64,000 nucleotides of DNA, taken from Debaryomyces hansenii CBS767 (Eukaryota; Ascomycota; Pichiomycetes; Serinales; Debaryomycetaceae). This document shows positions 1 through 8,617 of the stretch, piece after piece; position 1 is the first letter of the stretch, and each line of letters starts with the position of its first letter. A program made the position numbers and the translations under genes. Location: positions 2,046,001 through 2,110,000 of the forward strand of contig NC_006048.2 of assembly GCF_000006445.2 (NCBI RefSeq), read 5' to 3'. The notes under the pieces are model-generated. The model made no database searches and was not told where the DNA came from. It saw nothing but the letters and a program-made list of their open reading frames with translations.

Positions 1-51
1 GAAGGACTGACTGAGTCGTTAAAGAACGACAAAATCAACCAACAACATTCG

Positions 52-1473
52 ATGAGTCAAGACGAAAGCGAGCCAAATGTGGAGAGTCTTAGTACAAACT
101 CGGAAAAAAATATGATACCTTCAGACTTGGAAAAGGATAAACCGTTGACAGATGAGAACGAGTTTCAATATGATGTTGGGTATGCTTGGGTAATAGTGTT
201 TGGGGTATTTTTGCTTAATTTTTCAACCTGGGGTATGAACTCAGGATTTGCGATTTATTTTTCGTACTATTTGAATAACGATACGTTCGAGGGAGCATCA
301 AAGTTAGATTATAGTGCTATAGGAGGGATAGCATTTGGAGGGGGGTTGCTATTTTCACCATTTATCAACTATTTACAAGGTCGGATCGGAACCAGACCTC
401 TAATCATGCTCGGTAATTGCTTGCAGTTTATGGGCCTAATGATGGCGAGTTTTTCAGTAAGCCGCTGGCAATTATACATGACACAAGGGGTCATAAATAG
501 TTTTGGGTTAGCTTGCATCTCTCTCCCCGGAATAACGTTACTTCCTCAATATTTCAAAAAGAGAAGGACCTTGCTGGGAGGTTTGGCGACAGCAGGATCC
601 GGGGTTGGTGGTATTGTGTTCAACCTTGGTATGCAAAAGGTCATTCAGACTAGAGATGTTTTCTGGGCCCTCAGATGTCAGAGTATTATAGCATTCGGTT
701 TGGTATGGATTGCCGTAGCAATTCTTAGATCTCGTTCCAAAAATGCTAAGATTGAGTTCACCATCATCGACATGCAATGTTTGAGGTGTACGGGGTTCTG
801 GTTTTTCGTCTTATATGTGATAACATGTATGTTTGCATATGTGGTCGTATTGTATACTTTGGTTAACTTTACTACATCATTAGGCTACAGCGAATATGAA
901 GGGTCTATTGTGTCTGCAATGGTTCAATTGGGTTCTTGTATAGGAAGACCCTTAGTTGGTCTCACTGCTGACAAAATTGGTTCCATCACTATGGCACTTA
1001 TCGCATATACCTTATGCGCAATATTTGCTTTGGCAATGTGGATTCCTGCCAGGAACTACGCAACCATTATCGTATTTGCCTTAATCATGGGTTCTTTAAT
1101 GGGTTCTATATACGGTACCGTCGCACCTTCTATTGCAAGGCTTGTTGGCATGAATAAGCTAAATGTCACTTTCTGCATGTTGTGGATGTTCTTAGGCGGT
1201 GCCGGGATTGCATCTCCTGTTATAGGAGTGTCGTTGAAAACCGGAGGTGGGGGTTTTGTCGATGCTACACAATATGTCTACTGTTCTGTGTTTGCTGGTG
1301 TATCGTTTGCGGTATGTGCCTTATCATTATTATTATTAAGAGGTTACGTTTTGGGCCGTGATACTTTGGTTGACGCTGAATCTGATTCGGATTACGGTGG
1401 ACATTTATCAGTAAGAGTTCCTTTAGGTCTTGCTTTAAGAAGTTGTTTCAAATGGACCCCTAGAAGGGCTTGA
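52..1473 (+). CDS. MFS monocarboxylate-transporter-like protein (Mch family)
   Basis: This 473-residue protein looks like a plasma- or vacuolar-membrane transporter of the major facilitator superfamily, monocarboxylate porter branch (Mch1-5/Esbp6 in yeast). Residues 1-39 form a polar, Ser/Glu-rich cytosolic tail. It is followed by DVGYAWVIVFG at residues 41-51, the family's conserved entry motif into the first membrane helix. About twelve hydrophobic segments follow, split by a charged loop near residues 220-240. GRPLVGLTADKIG near residue 300 is the typical MFS loop between helices. The length matches the family (about 470-500 residues). The substrate cannot be read from sequence; several yeast Mch proteins do not carry monocarboxylates, and Mch5 is a riboflavin carrier. 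The ATG lies only 51 bases inside the window, so the promoter is not seen. I do not assign a specific MCH number. Confidence 0.8.
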   Translation: MSQDESEPNVESLSTNSEKNMIPSDLEKDKPLTDENEFQYDVGYAWVIVFGVFLLNFSTWGMNSGFAIYFSYYLNNDTFEGASKLDYSAIGGIAFGGGLLFSPFINYLQGRIGTRPLIMLGNCLQFMGLMMASFSVSRWQLYMTQGVINSFGLACISLPGITLLPQYFKKRRTLLGGLATAGSGVGGIVFNLGMQKVIQTRDVFWALRCQSIIAFGLVWIAVAILRSRSKNAKIEFTIIDMQCLRCTGFWFFVLYVITCMFAYVVVLYTLVNFTTSLGYSEYEGSIVSAMVQLGSCIGRPLVGLTADKIGSITMALIAYTLCAIFALAMWIPARNYATIIVFALIMGSLMGSIYGTVAPSIARLVGMNKLNVTFCMLWMFLGGAGIASPVIGVSLKTGGGGFVDATQYVYCSVFAGVSFAVCALSLLLLRGYVLGRDTLVDAESDSDYGGHLSVRVPLGLALRSCFKWTPRRA

Positions 1474-1542
1474 ATTTAATATACATAGTTGTAGATTATA
1501 CCATAGATCTAAGACATACTAATTGCATATGATACATGATAA

Positions 1543-1581
1543 ACATAATATACATATATACGTAACATACATAATATACAT
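1543..1581. repeat. Short AT-rich direct repeat in intergenic spacer
   Basis: ACATAATATACAT occurs at 1543-1555 and again at 1569-1581, inside an AT-rich 244-bp spacer full of ATACAT variants. It lies just downstream of the transporter stop and may form part of its 3' end and polyadenylation region, since TATATA-like efficiency elements are frequent in yeast terminators. No gene is visible here. Confidence 0.4.
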
Positions 1582-1717
1582 GATACACATAATCTAAATA
1601 TTCATTTCATCTGCACTTTTTTGATAGCGAAGCGGTGAGCATAAATGTTACAAAAAAAATTCAAATATGAAAATACGAACAGTGTTTGTTTATATAGAAT
1701 TAATAGGTACTAAATAA

Positions 1718-3610
1718 ATGGAGGAGGCATCTAGTACACGTATACCACCGAGTTATAATGCAAGTTATAATGCAGATAAAATACCGACTGTATCAGAACA
1801 TATAATAGATCCTGATATACTACCGGGCGAAGAAACGAAATCATCAAATTTAAGTAACGAGACTATACATTCACCTGTCACATCTATACATGCATCACCA
1901 ATTAAGAAGATAAAGTTAGAAGAACCAGTCAAGAACTATGCAACTAATTCTACTCAATCGCCTAATCGTTCAATAGTAAAGAAAAATAGACTTGTTATCG
2001 TATATGATAAACCTCGGTATACGCATATGAAGATGCTTTTAGAAGGGCTTCAAAATATTAAAAATGAGAATATTTATATAATTGAGCTTAATTCAATTGA
2101 TAGTTTGGATTCAGATACTAGGTTTTCAAGTGTCCTGTACGACTATTTAAATATTTGTGTGGAATATAATGATGAATTTGAAAATAATATGAAAAAGCTA
2201 ATTGACTTTATCGAGCATGATGCGACTCGAATGCAGAGTATGTCTGAAATAGCATATCATTTCCATTTTGATTCTCATAAGAAGTGGGAAGACTACCAAG
2301 AGTATGAAAGGCAAGAATATCTGAGGTTTCTTGCGGTATTGAATAAGGTAGCTGGGGACCAAGTAACACAATGCTCGGTGATTAATAAGTATGAAATAAA
2401 CACGATATATCTTACTGAAAGGAATGATTTAGCGAAGTTGGGTCAAGAGATTCAAGAAGATATACAAAATTGGAAAAACTTGAAAGTATTTGATTACGGT
2501 GAAAACTGTATTCGTTTCTTCCCTGGAGTCAAATTTCCTGATTCCTTAGAGATACTAAATATTGGTGGTGGATATTCGTTAGAAACGTTGGCAGGGTTTA
2601 AAATGCCACCTAACTTAAAAGTTCTTGTGGCCTGCAATGGTTCTATTTCAAGCATAGACAACGTCAGCTTCCCATCATCGCTTGAAAAATTACAACTAGT
2701 CGAAAATAAAATATATTTCTTGAATTATGTTGAATTTCCTCCGAGGTTAGAGACTTTAGATGTATCTCAAAATAGAATAGATAGTTTGCGAGGAGTAAAT
2801 TTTCCCAGAAACTTGAAATATTTATCATTATCCCAAAACCCAATAGAATGTATTAAAGGGGCTAAGTTCCCAGAAAGCTTAGAATATTTGGATCTTTCTT
2901 GCATACCTAATGAATCCATGACTGGTGTGAAATTTCCGGATCTGCTACACTCCTTGAATATACAGCAATCTATGACTAACACAAGAGGCTTGAAGTTACC
3001 AGCTTTTCTAAAGGAAGTCAATTTGGGATTTAATGGAGTTAATAGTATAAACCCTTTGAAATTACCAAATAGTATTGAGAGTTTGTATTTGGGAAATAAT
3101 AATATTAAGACACTTAACAAAGTACAATTTCCTATGGCATTAAAAAAATTATATCTTGGTAACAACTTAGTGACTACATTGAAGAATGTGCAGTTTCCAC
3201 CCGGGTTGGAGTTGCTTGATATTGAAATGGATCCTGATATTGATGAAAATGATAAGCGTATAACTACATTGAAGGACGTAATCTTTCCTCCTGAGTTAAA
3301 AGTTTTAAGATTAGGGTACCATTCTATAAAAAGTGTTGAGTCAATAGAGTTTCCATATTCATTAACATCTTTGAGCTTGGCATATAATGAACTAAAAATT
3401 ATACGAAATGTCAAATTTGGGAACAATTTAAGAACATTAGACTTGAGCGGGAACCAAGAGTTGACAAATATCGACCACGTATTGATCCCCGAATCCGTGA
3501 CAGACTTACGAATTCCCTCTCTGCTTGTAACAAATTTGCCGGCATATATAGTAGAAAGGGCAAATAGAAAACAGTTGGTTATTAGTAAGTCATTGCCTTT
3601 CAGTACTTGA
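1718..3610 (+). CDS. Leucine-rich-repeat protein with about 15 'FP-x-x-L' repeats, function unknown
   Basis: This 630-residue protein is not one I can name. The first 85 residues are low complexity and rich in Ser, Asn and Thr, with a basic patch (IKKIKLEE). Residues 90-250 are a mixed helical/strand region with no motif I recognise. From about residue 268 to 605 runs a series of roughly 15 leucine-rich repeats of 20-24 residues. Each is anchored by F-P or L-P followed by x-x-L-x-x-L, then Asn-x-I-x-x-L, for example FPPRLETLDVSQNRI and LPNSIESLYLGNNNI. The phased Pro at the start of each strand resembles FNIP-type LRRs more than the Cys- or RNase-inhibitor types. No signal peptide, membrane helix or catalytic motif is visible, so a cytosolic or nuclear binding scaffold is the best guess. 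An F-box-like role is possible, but I see no clear F-box. Confidence 0.75.
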   Translation: MEEASSTRIPPSYNASYNADKIPTVSEHIIDPDILPGEETKSSNLSNETIHSPVTSIHASPIKKIKLEEPVKNYATNSTQSPNRSIVKKNRLVIVYDKPRYTHMKMLLEGLQNIKNENIYIIELNSIDSLDSDTRFSSVLYDYLNICVEYNDEFENNMKKLIDFIEHDATRMQSMSEIAYHFHFDSHKKWEDYQEYERQEYLRFLAVLNKVAGDQVTQCSVINKYEINTIYLTERNDLAKLGQEIQEDIQNWKNLKVFDYGENCIRFFPGVKFPDSLEILNIGGGYSLETLAGFKMPPNLKVLVACNGSISSIDNVSFPSSLEKLQLVENKIYFLNYVEFPPRLETLDVSQNRIDSLRGVNFPRNLKYLSLSQNPIECIKGAKFPESLEYLDLSCIPNESMTGVKFPDLLHSLNIQQSMTNTRGLKLPAFLKEVNLGFNGVNSINPLKLPNSIESLYLGNNNIKTLNKVQFPMALKKLYLGNNLVTTLKNVQFPPGLELLDIEMDPDIDENDKRITTLKDVIFPPELKVLRLGYHSIKSVESIEFPYSLTSLSLAYNELKIIRNVKFGNNLRTLDLSGNQELTNIDHVLIPESVTDLRIPSLLVTNLPAYIVERANRKQLVISKSLPFST

Positions 3611-3753
3611 AATCTACTGCATAAATACTACTTCAAAAGATTTCGTATAATGATACATAATATGAATAAATTTATATATAGGAAAAGAATAGTGGTAAAA
3701 TGACAAGTAATTAGTTAAAGGCGAGAAATGAGGAATTAAATGCTAGCATTAAC

Positions 3754-4656
3754 TTAGTCTTCTTCCTCTTCGTCGGATGATTCTTTATCTTCAGCTTCTT
3801 TTCTTTCTAATAATGCTTGTAATTCAGCATCTTCAGTAGCAGTGACTGCCTTTGGAGACATAGTAACCTTACAAATACCACCAGAGTTTTCAATACTTTC
3901 AGATACTTTTTCAATGGCTTTTTCTAATAAAGCAATACCTTGATTCTTATCCAACGCTTGCACAGAAATGACGTATAATGGAGCAGCCACCAATTTAGCC
4001 TTAACAGCCATTTGCTCGGTAGAAATCTCTTCAGCAGCGGTCAATGCCTTCTTAATAGCGTCAATCCCTTCGTAACTGAAACAAGAAACTTCAACATCAG
4101 CTCTTATCTTGATAGCTTGAGGAGTCAATCTTCTTGAAATGTATAACTTTAATTCTTCCAACACATCTGGAGATGGAGCTTCAATATCGTCGAAAATAGT
4201 AGGGTCAGTGATGGATAATTTTAACGCATCGTACGCGTGGCCGTATCTTCTACTTAATGGCCACCCGATCGATTGGTATAATGTCTCTAACGAAATGGTG
4301 AATTTTTCAGCACAGTGTCTTAAAATAGAATGAACAGCCTTCGATTTGTTGTACCTTTCGTCACACTTGACGATATCTTCGGCTGAAACTCTTCTCTTCG
4401 ATAAATCAATATAACCCTTTTCTTTGTCAACTCTCAACACAACAGCAACTTCGTTCTTACCTACACGAATTAACTTTTGGATCGAACGAATACGTCTTCT
4501 GGACAATTCTGATAACAATACCATCCCCTCAATATTATCATATTCTAACAATTTAACGTAGGCACCCATTTCGGCGATCTCTTGGACGTTAACCATTACC
4601 ACTTCATCCACTTCGGGATACTTGTTCTCATAAAATCTGCAGTGCGACGAACTCAT
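3754..4656 (-). CDS. SUI2: Translation initiation factor eIF2 alpha subunit
   Basis: This is the alpha subunit of eIF2, the GTPase that brings initiator Met-tRNA to the 40S ribosome. The 300-residue length is close to the yeast 304. Residues 15-90 form the S1-type OB fold. LLSELSRRRIRS holds the regulatory serine (Ser52 counting Met, the classical Ser51) phosphorylated by Gcn2, and the surrounding loop is unchanged. The central helical domain and the C-terminal alpha-beta domain (KIRADVEVSCFSYEGIDAIK) follow, then an acidic tail ending ESSDEEEED. The start is fixed by MSSSHCRFYENKYPE, which aligns with the yeast N-terminus. It is transcribed away from SMK1 across a shared promoter of about 300 bp that contains a Gcn4-type site. 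It belongs to an APL1-SUI2-MHO1 neighbourhood also seen in S. cerevisiae. Confidence 0.98.
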   Translation of the reverse strand: MSSSHCRFYENKYPEVDEVVMVNVQEIAEMGAYVKLLEYDNIEGMVLLSELSRRRIRSIQKLIRVGKNEVAVVLRVDKEKGYIDLSKRRVSAEDIVKCDERYNKSKAVHSILRHCAEKFTISLETLYQSIGWPLSRRYGHAYDALKLSITDPTIFDDIEAPSPDVLEELKLYISRRLTPQAIKIRADVEVSCFSYEGIDAIKKALTAAEEISTEQMAVKAKLVAAPLYVISVQALDKNQGIALLEKAIEKVSESIENSGGICKVTMSPKAVTATEDAELQALLERKEAEDKESSDEEEED

Positions 4657-4784
4657 ATTAATATCTGTTATTATTTACTGCTAACAATATGATTTAGTCT
4701 CTTATTCTATTGAATGCTATCAATCCGTCTCGAGATGTATGAAGAATATTTCACTTTTTTTCACTTTCAATTTTTTTTAGCTGA

Positions 4785-4801
4785 TTACGTAATGTGACTC
4801 A
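4785..4801. promoter_or_regulatory. bZIP sites TTACGTAA and TGACTCA in the SUI2/SMK1 promoter
   Basis: TTACGTAA (4785-4792) matches the Yap-type bZIP consensus, and TGACTCA (4795-4801) is a perfect Gcn4 site. They sit almost side by side, 130-145 bases upstream of the SUI2 start and about 155 bases from the SMK1 start. Position and spacing fit a working upstream activating sequence for SUI2. Binding is inferred only from consensus matches. Confidence 0.5.
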
Positions 4802-4825
4802 ATTTTGGATTTTTGGCTCGAGTGA

Positions 4826-4834
4826 TTTTGTGTC
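4826..4834 (-). promoter_or_regulatory. Middle sporulation element (Ndt80 site) upstream of SMK1
   Basis: TTTTGTGTC on the plus strand is the reverse complement of GACACAAAA, a full match to the MSE consensus gNCRCAAAW bound by Ndt80. It lies 121 bases upstream of the SMK1 ATG. SMK1 is a textbook middle-sporulation gene in S. cerevisiae, so site and gene agree. Orientation does not matter much for MSE function. Confidence 0.6.
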
Positions 4835-4954
4835 ACTTTGTCCCATTTGCTACAACCACAAACGATTTTGCAATCATTACTATAATACTATTAGTGGTAT
4901 CTAATGGTGGCCTAAAAGAGTTGATTATTCGGAAGTATTATAGAGAAGGATAAT

Positions 4955-6158
4955 ATGAGCACTTATATTAAAAATTATTCAATGAAACAGAATAAGAATA
5001 TCGAGGAACACAATTTGAAGAAAAATGACCATATAATCTATAAAGATGCAAATTTTTCGATTAATTCACGATACCAGATCCAAAGCATTCTTGGAAAAGG
5101 ATCGTATGGAACAGTCTGCTCGGCTATAGATACCAAATCATCGAACGGAGAAGAAACATTGCAATTGGCAATAAAGAAGGTATCTAGCATATTCAAGAGA
5201 GAGGTGTTGATGAAACGGGCTGTGAGGGAATTGAAGCTCATGAGACACTTTAAGGGCCATAGAAATGTAATTATATACCTTTTTTACGATACAGACAGGA
5301 GTGATATTAACATAGAGATAGATTGTGAACTTAATTGATTTGGATTTGGTGTCCACGGCGCCATACGATGGGCTTTATTGCATTCAGGAATTGGCAGACT
5401 ACGATTTGGCGAGAGTTATTTACTCATCGATCCAGTTTTCGGAATTTCATATCCAGAATTTCGTTTACCAGATATTGTGTGGGTTGAAGTACATACATAC
5501 TGCCGATGTCATTCACCGTGATTTGAAACCAGGAAACATTTTGGTGACTCTCCAAGGTGTATTGAAGATTTGCGACTTTGGATTGGCAAGAGGCATTAAT
5601 CCAAAGTACTTCAAGCAGAAATCGGCTCCTATAACCAATTATGTTGCAACCCGTTGGTACAGGGCCCCCGAACTAATGCTCTCTAATAAACGTTATTCAA
5701 AGGCCGTTGATATGTGGGCTGTAGGGTGTATTCTTGCTGAGCTATACGGCCGCAGGCCTCTTTTCATGGGTAAAGACCAATTAGAACAGATCAGTGAAAT
5801 AGTCAAGATTTTAGGTTCTCCTGCAGCCAGTATCGTTAGAAAGTACGACTGGAATATTGTTACAGTAGCAAAGGATCTGTATTTGCCTTCGAGTTTAAAG
5901 CACATTTACCCATATGCGTCGATGCCGGCAATTAACCTAATGCAAAACTTGTTGTGTTGGGATCCTCAGGATCGATTGGATATCTACCAGTCCTTGTCCC
6001 ATACATTTTTGCATAAAGTAAGGGACCCGAAGGATGAACCAGAATGTAGTCTCCCGTTCGATTTTAAGTTTGAATATATGGCCACTTCGATCTCAGACTT
6101 AAAGTCGCTACTACAAGAAGAGGTAGATTCGTTTAGAACCGCACGTCTCGGCCCCTAA
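4955..6158 (+). CDS. SMK1: Sporulation MAP kinase Smk1, two exons: join(4955..5266, 5322..6158)
   Basis: The spliced gene encodes 382 residues (yeast Smk1 has 388). Smk1 is the meiosis-specific MAP kinase that directs spore wall assembly. Exon 1 (104 codons) carries the P-loop GKGSYG (residues 48-52) and the ATP-binding lysine in AIKK (Lys74). Exon 2 carries HRDLKPGN (Asp171), DFG (Asp189) and the activation loop T-N-Y (209-211). TNY replaces the TEY, TGY or TPY of other MAPKs and is a Smk1 hallmark. Without splicing the frame is broken: the unspliced reading runs past GHRN into a stop at 5336. Joining at 5266/5322 gives GHRN-IVNLIDLDLV, matching the yeast GHKN-IVNLIDL junction exactly. The upstream MSE supports meiotic control. 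The remaining uncertainty is only whether ATG 4955 or the in-frame ATG at 4982 is used. Confidence 0.93.
5267..5321 (+). other. SMK1: Spliceosomal intron of SMK1 (55 nt)
   Basis: The intron starts GTAATT, a weaker 5' site than the usual GTATGT/GTAAGT. It has a branch-site match TATTAAC at 5305-5311 and ends ATAG at 5318-5321. Both exons are whole codons, so removal restores one uninterrupted kinase. The earlier AG at 5314-5315 is only 5 bases past the branch A and would break the frame. Confidence 0.9.
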
Positions 6159-6576
6159 TATCCGACTCATTGTCACCGAAAACCACCAGATTTATATATT
6201 TAATTACAGTTACAATAAACGTTTCATTTCGGTTAATGAAGTAGAGAAATAAGATCAAGCGATTAATTTTAGGTAGGTCGCTAGCCTTGCAAAGAAAAGA
6301 AGAGTGAAATTTCCTAAGAGAGAACATAGCCTTGAGATCCGAGAAACCAAAGCACTACATCTAAACATCATGTACGATCACATCACGAAGCATCTTATGC
6401 CAGATACTTATGTTATTATTGGTTCATTATTCATCCAGTATCATGTGAAACTGTCCATAGAAAAAAAGACCCCCCGCATTTTTGGTACCGAGGACAAAAG
6501 TCGCATATAAATAGCTGCAAATCTGCTGTAGTAATGGTTCTATGTTTGCAAGTGTACATAAATAATTCAAGTAAAT
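6159..6576. other. Intergenic SMK1 3' end / RhoGDI promoter
   Basis: This 418-bp stretch has no credible gene. It ends in a promoter-like part with a TATA box, TATAAATA at 6506-6513, 64 bases upstream of the next ATG. I looked here for a first exon encoding the missing RhoGDI N-terminal arm and found none. Confidence 0.6.
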
Positions 6577-6984
6577 ATGACAGTCGCTAGATCCCACCCA
6601 GACATTGAAATCGTCCAATTTTCCATCTCGATCGAAGGTCAAGAACCTACATTTGTTCCAGTCTTAGGGGCCGAAAAAATTGAGTTCAAGATTCCTGAAA
6701 ATTCGAAATACGTCATTTCCATCCACTTCAAAGCTAAGAAAACCTTGAAGGACTTCAAATACAAACAGGTCGTGAAGAGACACGGTATCACCGTCAAGTC
6801 CAGAGAACTCGAAGTCGGTGACTACGAAGCATCCGAAGAGCTTTACGTAAAGGAATTCCCTGAAGATACCACCCCTGGTGGGTTCATTGTTAGAGGCGTG
6901 TACCCTGCTACATCCACCTACTTTGCTAACGACGAAGAGTTGATGACTACCGAATGGTCGTTGGAAATTACAAAAAAGAAGTAA
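6577..6984 (+). CDS. Short RhoGDI-like protein (Ig-like lipid-binding domain only)
   Basis: This 135-residue protein matches the C-terminal two thirds of Rho GDP-dissociation inhibitors. DIEIVQFSISIEGQEP aligns with the first strand of the immunoglobulin-like sandwich. YKQVVKRHGITV corresponds to YVQYIKKAGIAV of yeast Rdi1. DTTPGGFIVRGVYPATSTYF corresponds to the conserved S/T-P-x-G-x-x-A/V-R-G segment, and WSLEITKK is the usual C-terminal strand. Yeast Rdi1 has 202 residues. What is absent here is the N-terminal regulatory arm (about 60 residues, with the D-E-S-L-x-x-W-K segment) that clamps the switch regions and blocks GDP release. The fold could still hold a prenyl group, so this may be a lipid chaperone (PDEdelta-like behaviour) or a Rho-binding variant. 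I cannot tell whether a full-length RDI1 exists elsewhere. The ATG is preceded by a good TATA box. Confidence 0.8.
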   Translation: MTVARSHPDIEIVQFSISIEGQEPTFVPVLGAEKIEFKIPENSKYVISIHFKAKKTLKDFKYKQVVKRHGITVKSRELEVGDYEASEELYVKEFPEDTTPGGFIVRGVYPATSTYFANDEELMTTEWSLEITKKK

Positions 6985-7609
6985 TTGAGTAGTCTAGTAA
7001 ACCTAATGATCTACGAATATTTATAACATTAAGATTTGGTTGTAATCGACATATCACTTTTGAGTCATTTTATATCATATAACTCGTCAAAACAGTTCAA
7101 TATACATTTATACAATATTTATTATTTCTAGAGCTAGATATGCACGCAACCATTTTTCCTTATGTTCTGAATAACCAATCTACACACAAAACTCTTTATT
7201 ATGCCTAGAAAGTTATCACTTATACGGATTTGCCACCTGTTGTTTCTGACGGACCTTTCGGAACACTTCTGTCTGTCTGATTCCTGAATTCTTCGTGATA
7301 AGTGTACTATGTTAGCTTCTGAAAAAGTTACACAAAAGTCTTATCTATAGTCATTACGCCTGATGCTGTAATACAATTCTATACTGTTATTTGTATTTAT
7401 CATACCAATAACGTCTTGCTTTTCTTTGATTAGTCATAGACACAATATTTTCTAGCAGAGTAGTCACTTGAATAGAGTTGACTCTTTCTCAAAGAATATA
7501 TTGTCTGTGAAGAAGAAAAACCAACATTGATCAGAGAAAGGCAAAGCCTAATTTGTAAGAATTGAAGGTTTTGGATTATAAGTTATTAAAAGTCCATACC
7601 CAGGAAAAT
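6985..7609. other. Intergenic region upstream of MHO1
   Basis: This is a 625-bp AT-rich spacer with no ORF I can support. It contains a 9-base PACE match (listed separately) and a TGACTC half-consensus Gcn4 site at 7479-7484. No tRNA boxes are seen. An in-frame TTG at 7562 is not taken as a start because a proper ATG follows at 7610. Confidence 0.5.
7229..7237 (-). promoter_or_regulatory. PACE (Rpn4-type) consensus match
   Basis: TTTGCCACC reads GGTGGCAAA on the minus strand, the proteasome-associated control element. It is 373 bases upstream of the MHO1 ATG, farther than usual, so it may be fortuitous. Confidence 0.3.
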
Positions 7610-8617
7610 ATGTCTATTCGTCCCGCAAGTCATGCAGGGACATGGTATCCAAATAGTACCATTAAATTGGGATCGCAATTGGAAGGGTTCTTTAAACAAG
7701 CTCATAATGTAAGTAGCAACGGAAAGCCGGTAAAGGGAGCTAGGATATTGATTGGTCCACACGCGGGATTTGCCTATAGTGGAGCAAGACTTGCTGAGAC
7801 GTTTACGGCGTGGGATACATCGAAAGTCAAACGGGTGTTTATATTGGGTCCATCACATCACGTATATTTTAAGAGCTCTGCTTTGGTTTCAAGATATGAG
7901 TATTATGAGACGCCATTCGGAAAATTGCCCGTGGATGTTGAAGTTACGAAGCAATTAACCGGTATTGAGGGCTCGAAGGGAAGTCGAGTTTTTAAGTACA
8001 TGAGTGAAGATGTTGACGATGACGAGCATTCGTTTGAAATGCATACCCCTTTTATTTACTACAAATCTAAGCATTTGCCTCAAGGTGTACCTCTGATTAT
8101 TCCGATTATGATTAGCGGAATGGGCGATCGTTTGAGTACAGATATAGTGGATGCTTTATTGCCATATTTAGACGATGAAGAGAATACATTCATAATTAGT
8201 TCTGATTTTTGCCATTGGGGGTCTAGGTTTGGTTACACTAAATATCTACTTCAGAAGCCTACGAAAGGAATCCAGGAAGATGATCTAATCAATTTACGTC
8301 ATTCTACAAAGATGAAGTCCACAGATCTACCAATTTACCAATCGATAGAACTTTTGGACAGAGAGGCCATGAATATTGCATCAGCAGGATCCTATAATCT
8401 TTGGCAGCAATACATTTCTGTTACAAGTAATACAATCTGTGGTCAAAAGCCAATAGGTATTATTTTGAGACTTCTCGAAGAATATGAAAAATCGGGTAAG
8501 TCCATTGTAACCGGCAGTAAGGTATTCAACTGGATCAATTATTCTCAAAGTAGTGAAGTCCATAAACACCACGACAGCAGTGTCAGTTATGCCTCAGGCT
8601 ATGTTCAATTAACGTGA
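7610..8617 (+). CDS. MHO1: Memo-like protein Mho1
   Basis: This 335-residue protein belongs to the Memo family (YJR008W in yeast), a fold related to LigB-type extradiol dioxygenases. In animals Memo1 acts in cell migration and has been linked to copper and redox chemistry. The yeast role is poorly defined. The family signature is plain: RPASHAGTWYP at the N-terminus, GPHAGFAYSG near residue 50, GPSHHVYF near 82, and ISSDFCHWGSRFGY near 200. These supply the His, His and Cys residues of the putative metal site. The start is set at ATG 7610 (MSIRPASHAG), where relatives begin; the longer reading from TTG 7562 has no support. Its neighbours SUI2 and APL1 are also neighbours in S. cerevisiae. Confidence 0.93.
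   Translation: MSIRPASHAGTWYPNSTIKLGSQLEGFFKQAHNVSSNGKPVKGARILIGPHAGFAYSGARLAETFTAWDTSKVKRVFILGPSHHVYFKSSALVSRYEYYETPFGKLPVDVEVTKQLTGIEGSKGSRVFKYMSEDVDDDEHSFEMHTPFIYYKSKHLPQGVPLIIPIMISGMGDRLSTDIVDALLPYLDDEENTFIISSDFCHWGSRFGYTKYLLQKPTKGIQEDDLINLRHSTKMKSTDLPIYQSIELLDREAMNIASAGSYNLWQQYISVTSNTICGQKPIGIILRLLEEYEKSGKSIVTGSKVFNWINYSQSSEVHKHHDSSVSYASGYVQLT

Noticed and set aside
2767..3426. 219-codon open frame antisense to the LRR gene
   Set aside because: It is the mirror of the repetitive LRR coding sequence; regular repeats with few antisense stops produce this. No independent protein features.
6304..6510. 68-codon ORF upstream of the short RhoGDI, tested as its missing first exon
   Set aside because: The sequence lacks the D-E-S-L-x-x-W-K-type arm motif, and no fitting splice sites join it to the RhoGDI frame.
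7229..7237. PACE match as a regulator of MHO1
   Set aside because: The consensus is exact but lies 373 bases from the ATG, and Memo proteins are not known proteasome-regulon members. Kept only as a low-confidence site.
7562..7609. N-terminal extension of MHO1 from a TTG
   Set aside because: Family members begin at the ATG at 7610, and yeast nuclear genes rarely start at TTG. The same reasoning removed the TTG/GTG extensions of HRQ1, SAD1, SAM35 and HCS1.
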